A DNA stretch of 64,000 nt from Pseudomonadota bacterium (GTDB lineage: Bacteria > Pseudomonadota > Alphaproteobacteria > Rhizobiales > Devosiaceae). The notes beneath the pieces are model-generated. The model was not told the DNA's origin, made no database searches, and saw nothing but the letters and a program-made list of their open reading frames with translations. Made by a program: the position numbers and the translations under genes. Within the stretch, counting starts at the first letter, position 1. Every line of letters starts with the position of its first letter. Where the stretch lies: assembly GCA_023388175.1 (NCBI GenBank), contig JAEWGT010000011.1:496001-560000 (forward strand), in the 5' to 3' direction. Shown here one piece after another: positions 57,000 to 64,000 of the stretch.

Positions 57000-57083
57000 G
57001 TCATATCAGCAGACCAATGCAAGCCGGGGGGAGGGCCGCAGCTTGCATCTGGAGCAGCCTCGAAAGGCTGCGAGCAGAGCTCT

Positions 57084-57257
57084 TTAGATCTTGCCGACGT
57101 TGCGGAACGCGACCGGGTCGATGCCCAGGCTTTCAAGGTGCTTGGCCTTGGGCGCCCGGCCGGCTTCGACAGCAGCCGACACAGCGGCGGCACTGCCGAA
57201 CACGGTGGCGAAAGTGTCGAGGGTCGCAAAGAACTTGTTCTTGCGCAGGGTGCTCAT
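57084..57257 (-). CDS. Small conserved-looking protein (57 aa)
   Basis: A 57-residue frame with a good ribosome binding site (AAGGAAGGA about 8 bases before the ATG at 57257). The sequence has MSTLRKNKFFATLDTF, an Ala-rich SAAAVSAAVEAG helix and the end HLESLGIDPVAFRNVGKI. The end motif (LGIDP-x-x-F-R) recalls short hypothetical proteins of Hyphomicrobiales. There is no membrane segment or Cys. Function unknown. It is the last minus-strand gene before the tct terminator, downstream of the NTF2-like gene. Confidence 0.65.
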   Translation of the reverse strand: MSTLRKNKFFATLDTFATVFGSAAAVSAAVEAGRAPKAKHLESLGIDPVAFRNVGKI

Positions 57258-57424
57258 GGTTCAATCCTTCCTTGGAGGAGCGGGATCATCCCGGTCCGTT
57301 TCCATGACACCTAAATGGGCCTCATCGGTGCTGTGCAGTAGAGGGGCTTTGCTCACGCCAGCCATGCGCTGAGCGAAAATCTTCTCGATCCGTGACCGCC
57401 CCTTCTCGACGCGGCACCGCCCCC

Positions 57425-57733
57425 TCAGTCTGCGCGGTAAAGGTCGATCCGCCGCACGCGGTCGCCCTTTGTATTGGCAAATTCAAGAACCATGGCGAAG
57501 GGCACCAGCTGGCCGCCGACATCCGCCACGCCGTTGCAAGCGCCCACCCGGCCATGGCTGATCGCGTGGACAATGGTGAGGGCGGCCACATCGCCAAAGG
57601 TCACTGCGGGTATATGTGCCTCGGCGCTGAGCATTTCGCTGACATTGCCACCACTGATCCAAGCGATGACGAAGTCTTCAACAAAAGCATTCTTGGGAGA
57701 GTTTCCGCATTCCCCGCTGCGCGTGATCTTCAT
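57425..57733 (-). CDS. NTF2/SnoaL-like small protein
   Basis: A 102-residue cone-fold protein. The start FVEDFVIAWISGGNVSEMLSAEA and the end VPFAMVLEFANTKGDRVRRIDLYR follow the SnoaL/NTF2 pattern. Such proteins bind or convert small ligands, or serve as ligand-binding accessories. It starts 13 bp after the kinase gene stop on the same strand, so it is likely in the same operon as the two-component system. Its role there is unknown. Confidence 0.72.
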   Translation of the reverse strand: MKITRSGECGNSPKNAFVEDFVIAWISGGNVSEMLSAEAHIPAVTFGDVAALTIVHAISHGRVGACNGVADVGGQLVPFAMVLEFANTKGDRVRRIDLYRAD

Positions 57734-57746
57734 TGAATAAGTCCAT

Positions 57747-60206
57747 TCATGGCTTTGGCGAAACGATTTCCTGCCATGTGTCGAGAAAGCGTTGCCGCCT
57801 CAACGTATCAAGCGCCACCAGAAGTCCGGGCCCGAGCGGGATCGGCTGGATCACCCCGCGCCCACGCGCGGCTATCGCCTCGCTGGTCCATTCGCCTGTG
57901 CCCTCCGGCATAACCGCACCCAGTGCTGTTGGGCCGGCGGCGATGGCCTGACCCGCCGGTGAGAGGGCAAAGTCCACGAATGCGCGTGCCAGGTCGGCAT
58001 GCACAGCATCGCGCGGTATCAGCATCGAGCGGGTGAGCACCAGAACGTAATCGTCCGGTACCACGATTTCGATGGGTGCGCCCTCGGCCTGCCGGGCAAA
58101 GGCATAGGACCCGAGGACATTGTAGCCGAGCGCCAGCGAGCCATCGGCAACGCCATTGAGAATAGCCGGGCTCGATCCTGAGAACTGGGCATTGACCCGT
58201 CCGAATGCAGACGTCAGTCGCCAGAAGGTCGACGAAATCGTCTGATCCTGCGCCGCCAGAAGATACCCCACACCTGACAGGGCAATGTCATATGTGGCGA
58301 TCCGCCCCCTGAACCGCTCGCTCTGCGTTTCCAGCAGTTCCGCCAACGTCAGATGGGTGCGCGGCACTTCTGCCGCGCTTATCTCGTCGGGATTATAAAT
58401 GATCACAGCCGGCTCGAAGGTGAAGCCAAAGACCTCGTTGCGCCAATGCGCCCATTCCGGCAGTGGGCCGAGATAAGGGCTGTCATAGGCCAATGCGTAG
58501 CCGTCATTGGCCAGCTTCAATTGCAGGTCCGAGGCCGAGCTGATCAAGAGATCCGCTGTCGCGCCCAGCGAACCGGCGAGAAATCCTTCATAGAGCGGCC
58601 TTGAATCCCATTCTTCATAGGCAATCCCGATATCGGGGCGCTGCTGCTGGAATCCGGCGATGAAGTGCTCGAACAGCGGCGTGTCCGTTGTGCCAAGAAT
58701 GGTGAGCACCTTGTCGTCCGATCCGTCGACGGCAGGGTAGCTGGCTGCAAGGGCATGGTCTGTGCCCAACGGCACCAGGGCGCCGGCGAAGGCCAGAGCC
58801 AACAGAAAGGCCATCGTGCCGGCCGCGCCGCGGCGGGGCAGGGGTAGTGATATCGAGACGATCAATCCGCCGCCCTCCCGGTCCTTCAGTATCAGCTTGC
58901 CCCGATGCGCCGCCACAACGCGCGCTACGATGGAGAGGCCGAGACCTGACCCTACCGTGCCGGAGCTGCTCTGCCCGCGTTTGAAGCGTTCGAGCACGCT
59001 CGCCTTTTCCGACTGTGCAATGCCCGGTCCCCTGTCACGAACCGCCACCACGATATCGTCGCCGGTCACATGGCCCAGAATATCGACAATGCCCGGGGAA
59101 TAGACCAGCGCATTATCCACCACGTTGCGCATCATCTCCCGCAGCGCCACACGGTCGCCCCGGATCAGGGCCGATTGCACATCGGCCGTCATGTCGATGT
59201 TCAGGCGCCCCGCCTGGTCGGGGTCCAGCCGCTGGCGCACCTCTTCCACCACTGCCGACAGGGTGGTGGTGTCGTTCTCCTGATTTTCCATGCGGTGTGA
59301 GATTGTTGCTTCCATCAGCAATTGGCTGACCAGCTGGCTGGCTTGCACCGCACCGGTATGGATGCGCCCGACCCGGCGGCGCAGGGCTTCGGGATCGTGT
59401 TCGTCCATGGCAACTTCGGCCTGTGCGCGCAGCGAGGCCAGCGGCGTGCGCACCTCATGCGCGGCCTCGGCGACGAGCCCGCTGACGCGCTCCATCGCAT
59501 TGCGCAGGCGCGACATGAACGCGTTGAGTGCAGAAACCAGATGCTCCACTTCTGCCGGCACCGGCACGGTGATGGGCGAAAGATCATCGGGGGCCCGCAC
59601 GCGCAGATCATGCTCCAGCTCGGTCAGGGGCGCGAACATGCGTGAAATACCAAACCAGACCAGTCCGACGGCCAGGATGGTCAGGGCAATCACCGGCAGG
59701 ACGGCGTTGGACAGGATTTCGTTGGACAGGGCCTCGCGTTGGTTCTGCGTCTCGGCCACATGGATGGTTACCCAGCCGGTATCGCTGGGCGTGGAAATGA
59801 GCCGCCCGACACTGGCAACACGGACAGTCTCGCCGCGATAGAGGACATCGACAAAGCTCGGCTCAGCCGACACAGTCTCCGGCATTTGTGCCGCCAGATC
59901 CTCGTAGCCGGTAACCGTGCGGGCATCTGGGTCTTCCACTGCGTAAAAAACGCGGTCCTGCCCCGAAAACATGGCGAAGGCAGCGAAGGGAATTTCCACG
60001 ACGACCGCTTCATTCTCCACCTGCACTGCGCCCGCTATAGTCAACGCGGATGCAGCCAGCAGCCGGTCAAAGGCCCTGTCCGCCGCGCGCTCGGCATAGT
60101 CGCGGATGAAAACGATCAGGATCATTGCGGCCAGCACGAGAAGGCCTACCGCCAGCGCAAAGATGCGACGACGAAGCGAGAACGGCTTGCGACCCACGCC
60201 GGGCAC
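57747..60206 (-). CDS. TctE-type sensor histidine kinase fused to a periplasmic solute-binding domain
   Basis: An 819-residue protein. Residues ~12-34 are a first helix and 36-165 a periplasmic sensor of the 2CSK_N type; the second helix is ~168-190. The kinase core follows: phospho-acceptor His250 in EAAHEVRTPLASLR, N-box NVVDNALVYS (361-370), G1 DRGPGI (391-396) and G2 GSGLGLS (419-425). Residues 465-482 are hydrophobic and resemble a signal peptide ending in ALA-A (about 487). Residues 490-819 form a type 2 periplasmic-binding fold like PgtC/AfuA. The frame is continuous and no ribosome binding site precedes Met465, so it reads as one fusion. Start: GTG at 60206, directly after the response regulator's TAA. 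Confidence 0.85.
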   Translation of the reverse strand: MPGVGRKPFSLRRRIFALAVGLLVLAAMILIVFIRDYAERAADRAFDRLLAASALTIAGAVQVENEAVVVEIPFAAFAMFSGQDRVFYAVEDPDARTVTGYEDLAAQMPETVSAEPSFVDVLYRGETVRVASVGRLISTPSDTGWVTIHVAETQNQREALSNEILSNAVLPVIALTILAVGLVWFGISRMFAPLTELEHDLRVRAPDDLSPITVPVPAEVEHLVSALNAFMSRLRNAMERVSGLVAEAAHEVRTPLASLRAQAEVAMDEHDPEALRRRVGRIHTGAVQASQLVSQLLMEATISHRMENQENDTTTLSAVVEEVRQRLDPDQAGRLNIDMTADVQSALIRGDRVALREMMRNVVDNALVYSPGIVDILGHVTGDDIVVAVRDRGPGIAQSEKASVLERFKRGQSSSGTVGSGLGLSIVARVVAAHRGKLILKDREGGGLIVSISLPLPRRGAAGTMAFLLALAFAGALVPLGTDHALAASYPAVDGSDDKVLTILGTTDTPLFEHFIAGFQQQRPDIGIAYEEWDSRPLYEGFLAGSLGATADLLISSASDLQLKLANDGYALAYDSPYLGPLPEWAHWRNEVFGFTFEPAVIIYNPDEISAAEVPRTHLTLAELLETQSERFRGRIATYDIALSGVGYLLAAQDQTISSTFWRLTSAFGRVNAQFSGSSPAILNGVADGSLALGYNVLGSYAFARQAEGAPIEIVVPDDYVLVLTRSMLIPRDAVHADLARAFVDFALSPAGQAIAAGPTALGAVMPEGTGEWTSEAIAARGRGVIQPIPLGPGLLVALDTLRRQRFLDTWQEIVSPKP

Positions 60207-60875
60207 TTATCCGGTCACCCGCAACAGATAGCCGACGCCACGCACGGTCCCGATCTCGACATTTGCGCCGTCCAGCTTCTTGCGCAGCCGGGAAATATGC
60301 AGTTCCAGCGCATTGATGGAGACGCTTTCATCGAAATTGAACAGCTGGTTCATCAGCCGTTCCTTGGGCACGACTTTGCCGACATGTGAGACAAGGATTT
60401 CCAGCAGCCGGAACTCCCTGCGGCCCAGTTCAATGGCCTTGCCGTCCACCGCCGCATTGATCCCCGCCAGATCGAGCGAAAGATTGCCCACCTCTATCGA
60501 ACTGGATGCCTGCCCACCGGTGCGCCGCAGCAATGCGCGCAGACGCGCCTCCAACTCTCTCAGATCAAACGGTTTTACCAGATAGTCATCGGCGCCGAGA
60601 TCGAGCAGGCTGACCTTGTCGTCAATTTCCGAGCGCGCGGTCATCACCAGAATGGGTGCATTGAACCGGCGTTTCCGCAATTCGGCGATGAGGCCGATGC
60701 CATCGCGGTTCGGCAGCATGAGGTCCAGCGTGACCGCATCGAACTGGTCGGATTCCGCGGTGGACACGACATGCGCGCCGTCTTTGACCCACTCCACAGA
60801 ATGGCCGGCACTGCGCAGCCGCTTTTCTATGGCTTCGCCAAGGTCTTCATTGTCTTCGACAAGCAGAATTCTCAT
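60207..60875 (-). CDS. OmpR-family response regulator (TctD type)
   Basis: A 222-residue regulator. The receiver domain carries the acidic pair in VEDNED, phospho-acceptor Asp51 in LDLMLPNRDG, Thr in MTARS and Lys in YLVKPFD. A winged-helix domain follows (ELGRREFRLLEILV, NALELHISRLRKKL). It directly precedes the kinase gene with no gap. Its orientation facing tctCBA suggests control of that transporter. GGAGGGG precedes the ATG. Confidence 0.93.
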   Translation of the reverse strand: MRILLVEDNEDLGEAIEKRLRSAGHSVEWVKDGAHVVSTAESDQFDAVTLDLMLPNRDGIGLIAELRKRRFNAPILVMTARSEIDDKVSLLDLGADDYLVKPFDLRELEARLRALLRRTGGQASSSIEVGNLSLDLAGINAAVDGKAIELGRREFRLLEILVSHVGKVVPKERLMNQLFNFDESVSINALELHISRLRKKLDGANVEIGTVRGVGYLLRVTG

Positions 60876-60944
60876 TCATCCATCCCCTCCAGGACCCTAG
60901 AGCATGGTGCGGCTGGGAGAAACAGAATTCGATTTTGCCCTGCT

Positions 60945-61307
60945 TCAGGCGTCCGGCTCCGGGCTTGAAGTCACCCGCTTGGGCACGCCATCATTGCCCT
61001 CCACCCGGTCGCGAAACAGGCTGGCACGGGCAAGGAGCATCAGTGTTACCGGCGTGGTGATGGTGACGAAAAAGAAGATGAGCATTTCATGCACCACCAG
61101 CCGGTCGCGGGTGACGGTGAAATAAATGGCCGACGCCAGAAGGATAAGGCCGCCACCCATGCTGGTGCCCATGGTGGGCGCGTGGATGCGCAGATAGAAA
61201 TTTCTGAGCCGGACCAGTCCGAAACAGCCGGCCATGGTCAGCAACGCGCCGCCCACGACCAGCACCGAGACCAGAATGGAAAGCCAGAGCGGCAGATCGT
61301 CGATCAT
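60945..61307 (-). CDS. mrpG: Mrp/Pha-type Na+/H+ antiporter subunit G
   Basis: A 120-residue subunit with three hydrophobic helices. Typical features are GGALLTMAGCFGLVRLRNFYLRIHAPT and TVTRDRLVVHEMLIFFFVTITTPVTLMLL. ATG at 61307 overlaps the mrpF stop as ATGA. It closes the operon; the TctD-like gene starts 69 bp further on. Confidence 0.9.
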   Translation of the reverse strand: MIDDLPLWLSILVSVLVVGGALLTMAGCFGLVRLRNFYLRIHAPTMGTSMGGGLILLASAIYFTVTRDRLVVHEMLIFFFVTITTPVTLMLLARASLFRDRVEGNDGVPKRVTSSPEPDA

Positions 61308-61585
61308 TCGATCACCTCGCCGCGCATGAGGAATTTTGCCAGGGCCACGGTGCCGACGAAGCCCAGAAGCCCGATCAGCATGGCCAACTCGAAATAGACC
61401 TGCGAATTGGTGCGAATGCCCAGCGTCACGAGCAACAGCAGGGCAACGACATAGAGTGCGTCGAGCGCCAGAATACGGTCCTGAGCGCGCGGGCCGATGA
61501 CCATGCGGTAAAGGGCTGCCAGCATGCCGATGCCGAGCAGGAATTGAGCAGCCAACAGGCTCCAGTGCAGAATATCGACACTCAT
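61304..61585 (-). CDS. mrpF: Mrp/Pha-type Na+/H+ antiporter subunit F
   Basis: A 93-residue subunit with three helices; RMVIGPRAQDRILALDAL is the family mark. ATG at 61585 overlaps the mrpE stop (ATGA), and its own stop overlaps mrpG. A longer frame upstream is not supported. Confidence 0.92.
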   Translation of the reverse strand: MSVDILHWSLLAAQFLLGIGMLAALYRMVIGPRAQDRILALDALYVVALLLLVTLGIRTNSQVYFELAMLIGLLGFVGTVALAKFLMRGEVIE

Positions 61586-62067
61586 TGGAAGATCTCCAGC
61601 AGCAGGGTTTCGTAGCGGTTCTTGATCGTTTCGACCCATTCGTCTGCATCGACGAGATCAAAGACGTGAATCAGGACGGTGCTGCGCTCCCGGTCATATT
61701 CAAGCCAGGCACTGCCCGGCGTCGCCGTGATCAGGCACGCCAGCACGGCGAGGCCGAACGTATTGGTCAACTCCAACTTCATTTCGATGAAGTCTGCCTC
61801 CGGCTCGGGCCGCGGATTGAAGAGAATTGCCATCACCGCGAGGTTGGAGCGGACGATATCCACCCCTGCGACGCCGATCAGCTGCAGCACCTTGAGGGGA
61901 CGCCGGACGACGAGAGGTTCCGGGATGATCAGGGCCGTCGCCAGAGAAACGGTCACGGCGATGATGCTACCGAGCAGAATATGGCCAAGGCCTGCCGATT
62001 GCTGAAGGATCAGCCAGAAGACCAGAATGAACGCAGCCAGGATCGGGTGGGGGAACAGACGCCTCAT
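61582..62067 (-). CDS. mrpE: Mrp/Pha-type Na+/H+ antiporter subunit E
   Basis: A 161-residue subunit. Two N-terminal helices precede a hydrophilic part with TPGSAWLEYDRERSTVLIHV, typical of MrpE. ATGA overlaps join it to mrpD and mrpF on either side. A cation-proton exchange role applies to the whole complex, not this subunit alone. Confidence 0.9.
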   Translation of the reverse strand: MRRLFPHPILAAFILVFWLILQQSAGLGHILLGSIIAVTVSLATALIIPEPLVVRRPLKVLQLIGVAGVDIVRSNLAVMAILFNPRPEPEADFIEMKLELTNTFGLAVLACLITATPGSAWLEYDRERSTVLIHVFDLVDADEWVETIKNRYETLLLEIFQ

Positions 62068-63665
62068 GATGCGCCCCCCGCCGGGAGGACGACGTCGATA
62101 TAGCTTTGGGATGAATGGATGAACTCAGCCGTTTCGGCAAAAAACACCATGGCCGGCCCGGCAGCAAGCGTCATGATTACGCACAGAGCGAGCAGGATGA
62201 CGATAGGACCAATCTCCATCGTGCGCAGCCGCAGGACGCCATCTTCAGGCAGCGACGTCCAGAAGATGTTGATGCCATTGCGAACCATGGACACCAGCAC
62301 GAACAGGCCTGAAACGATGAGTGCGCCGGTCATCCACCATGTGGCTGCATAAGGCGCGCCATCGGTTTCCAGCGCTGACGAGATCATGGCGAATTTGGCA
62401 ATGAAGCCGGGCAGGGGAGGCAGGCCCGCCATGACCAGCGCCGCGATGACGAAACATAGGGTGACGATGGTGGCTGCGGCCGGAATGGTGCGGCTGACCT
62501 CCTGGTCCTCGTCGACGGCTTCTTCCTCATCGCCATAGAGTTCCAGCGAGACAGCAAGAACCTGTGCCTCGGCGGGCAATATCTGATCGATAATGTCCTT
62601 GAGCAGGAACAGAGCGCCGGCAGCGAGCGTCGCCACGACGACATAGTACAGCGCGCCAGCGGTCACGCCGGGAGAATTATATCCTACGGCAAGAAGCAAC
62701 GTGCCTGCAGAGACAAGGATCAGATAGCTTGCAAGCCGGTCCAGTGCCTTGCAGGACAAGGCGCCGATAGAGCCATAAACGAGCGTCGCTACGCCCAGGA
62801 CCATCAGTGTGCTCTGGCCGAATGTCGCTTCGGGGGTCGCGGCATCATTGCCGAAGACCATCATCCACAGCCGCAATATGGCGTAGAAGCCGACTTTGGT
62901 CATGACGGAGAACAGCGCAGCCACGGGCGGAGCGGCTGCCGAGTAGGTGTTGGGCAGCCAGAAGTGGAGTGGCCATGACCCGGCCTTGATAAGGAAGGCA
63001 ATGCCCAGGACTGCCGCACCGGCCTCGAACAGGCCGCGATCTTCGGCAGCGATAAGGGGTACTGCGCGGGCGATATCGGCGATGTTGAGCGTGCCGGTCG
63101 TACCATAGATCAGCGCCACGCCAATCAGGAACAGGAACGAGGCGACAAGGTTGATGACGATGTAGTGCATCGACGCACGCACGCGGTTGCGCCCGCTTCC
63201 GAACAGCGCCAGCCCATAAGAGGCGGCCAGCAGCAACTCGAAGAATACGAAGAGATTGAACAGGTCGCCCGTCAGGAAGGCGCCGTTGAGCCCCATGGTC
63301 AGCGCATGAAACAGGGGGAAGAAGTTCGTGCCGCGACTGTGCCAGCGCGCCGAGGCATAAACCAAAGCGGACAGCGACAGAATGGAGGTGGTGAGCACCA
63401 TGATGGAGGAGAGGCGATCGGCGACCAGTACGATCCCAAATGGAACTGGCCAATTGCCAAGCGGATAAACCGCCGCTGCAGTCTGGCCGGATTGCGCCAG
63501 CACCACGAAAAGCAGGATGGAAACCAGCAAAAGCAGCGCGCTGAACCCGATATTGAGCCCGACGACACGTTGATTGCTGCGTTGATCTGACATGATCAGA
63601 TTGGCGATGATCGCAATCAGCGGGATGAGGATCGGCAGAATGGCCAGGTGGTTCATGCCTGTCAT
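62064..63665 (-). CDS. mrpD: Mrp/Pha-type Na+/H+ antiporter subunit D
   Basis: A 533-residue proton-pump-like subunit related to NuoL/M/N, with about 14 helices. Lys and Glu residues of the channel lie in FFELLLAASYGLALFGSG and LIKAGSWPLHFWLPNTYSAA. A charged insertion (YGDEEEAVDEDQEVS) sits between helices in the C-terminal part. ATG 63665 follows the mrpC stop by one base with AAGGGG upstream; ATG 63656 is an alternative. Confidence 0.93.
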   Translation of the reverse strand: MTGMNHLAILPILIPLIAIIANLIMSDQRSNQRVVGLNIGFSALLLLVSILLFVVLAQSGQTAAAVYPLGNWPVPFGIVLVADRLSSIMVLTTSILSLSALVYASARWHSRGTNFFPLFHALTMGLNGAFLTGDLFNLFVFFELLLAASYGLALFGSGRNRVRASMHYIVINLVASFLFLIGVALIYGTTGTLNIADIARAVPLIAAEDRGLFEAGAAVLGIAFLIKAGSWPLHFWLPNTYSAAAPPVAALFSVMTKVGFYAILRLWMMVFGNDAATPEATFGQSTLMVLGVATLVYGSIGALSCKALDRLASYLILVSAGTLLLAVGYNSPGVTAGALYYVVVATLAAGALFLLKDIIDQILPAEAQVLAVSLELYGDEEEAVDEDQEVSRTIPAAATIVTLCFVIAALVMAGLPPLPGFIAKFAMISSALETDGAPYAATWWMTGALIVSGLFVLVSMVRNGINIFWTSLPEDGVLRLRTMEIGPIVILLALCVIMTLAAGPAMVFFAETAEFIHSSQSYIDVVLPAGGAS

Positions 63666-63666
63666 G

Positions 63667-64000
63667 TCAGTTCCCCTTGCCGTCGACATGGTCGTTGCCT
63701 GTAAGGCCGCGAGCGACCAGGAGCACGACGAGGAAAAGGGCAGTCATGGCAAAGCCGATAACGATGGCGGTTAGAACCAGCGCCTGCGGCACCGGGTCGG
63801 TATAGTCCGCCGGATTGGCATTAGCGCCCGAGAGGATCGGTGCCGCATCCATGCGAAGCCGGCCCATGGCAAGAATGAACAGGTTGACGGCATAGGAAAT
63901 CAGCGAGAGGCCAATGATGACCTGGAAGGTGCGAGGGCGTAGCACCAGATAGACACCAGATGCTGCGAGCACACCGATCGCGATGGCAAGGGTCAGTTCC
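63667..64000 (-). CDS. mrpC: Mrp/Pha-type Na+/H+ antiporter subunit C (partial, 5' end outside window)
   Basis: The visible 110 residues start ELTLAIAIGVLAASGVYLVL, and the G at 64000 is probably the last base of the ATG just outside. Markers of this NuoK-like subunit are FQVIIGLSLISYAVNLFIL and DPVPQALVLTAIVIGFAMTA. Upstream mrpA/B should lie beyond the right edge. Confidence 0.92.
   Translation of the reverse strand, partial: ELTLAIAIGVLAASGVYLVLRPRTFQVIIGLSLISYAVNLFILAMGRLRMDAAPILSGANANPADYTDPVPQALVLTAIVIGFAMTALFLVVLLVARGLTGNDHVDGKGN

Noticed and set aside
58470..58814. Separate gene starting at Met465 of the fusion kinase
   Set aside because: No ribosome binding site precedes this ATG and the frame runs on from the kinase without a stop. 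Internal translation remains possible but is not supported by sequence.

Overview
The window is GC-rich, densely coded chromosomal DNA from an alphaproteobacterium. Gene content and order suggest the order Hyphomicrobiales, most plausibly Devosia or a close relative: the large 1554-residue NAD-glutamate dehydrogenase, the Mrp (Pha/Mnh) antiporter operon, many sugar ABC transporters with ROK and ArsR-type regulators, an Atm1-type exporter and palindromic intergenic repeats. The genus is an inference from protein style, not a database match. I saw no rRNA, tRNA, IS element, prophage or CRISPR array.

Layout. 1-3.4 kb: a DUF559 protein, a VOC protein, two tandem GFA-family proteins and citramalate synthase. 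3.5-11.2 kb: a LysM envelope protein, an ArsR regulator coupled to an Atm1-type ABC exporter, a GNAT, a cytochrome P450, an alpha/beta hydrolase and a membrane methyltransferase-like protein. 11.2-16.4 kb (minus strand): a PadR-regulated RND efflux operon. 16.5-29.4 kb: housekeeping and stress metabolism (cysQ, nadC, an SDR, an AGE-family isomerase, fbp, the large glutamate dehydrogenase, small proteins, a flavin reductase, sodB), then a COG2345/SufR-like regulator overlapping a group III truncated haemoglobin. 30-39.7 kb (minus strand): a probable arabinan/arabinoside utilisation locus with GH43, an Opp/Dpp-type ABC importer, GH51 and an ArsR-type regulator with a large extra domain. 39.8-46.3 kb: a second sugar locus with a ROK regulator, ThuA-like protein and ABC ATPase on the minus strand, divergent from a binding protein and two permeases on the plus strand. 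47.7-53.8 kb: a third sugar ABC operon ending in a GH63/MGH1-like glycosidase. 53.9-60.9 kb: a tripartite tricarboxylate transporter (tctCBA) facing its probable two-component regulator. 60.9-64 kb (minus strand): mrpC(partial)-D-E-F-G.

The strongest candidate for an unusual system is the histidine kinase at 57747-60206. A complete TctE-type kinase is fused in one frame to a third hydrophobic segment that resembles a signal peptide, followed by a periplasmic solute-binding-protein domain. It therefore looks like a single-chain kinase plus ligand receptor, comparable in logic to the separate PgtB and PgtC proteins. It lies next to tctCBA, and a small NTF2-like gene follows it 13 bp downstream. 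Other points of interest are a redox/NO-like module (sodB, an Fe-S-type regulator and a truncated globin around a shared inverted repeat), two small proteins of 36 and 57 residues, clear candidate operators for the PadR, ROK and ArsR-type regulators, and stem-loops after all three ABC binding-protein genes.
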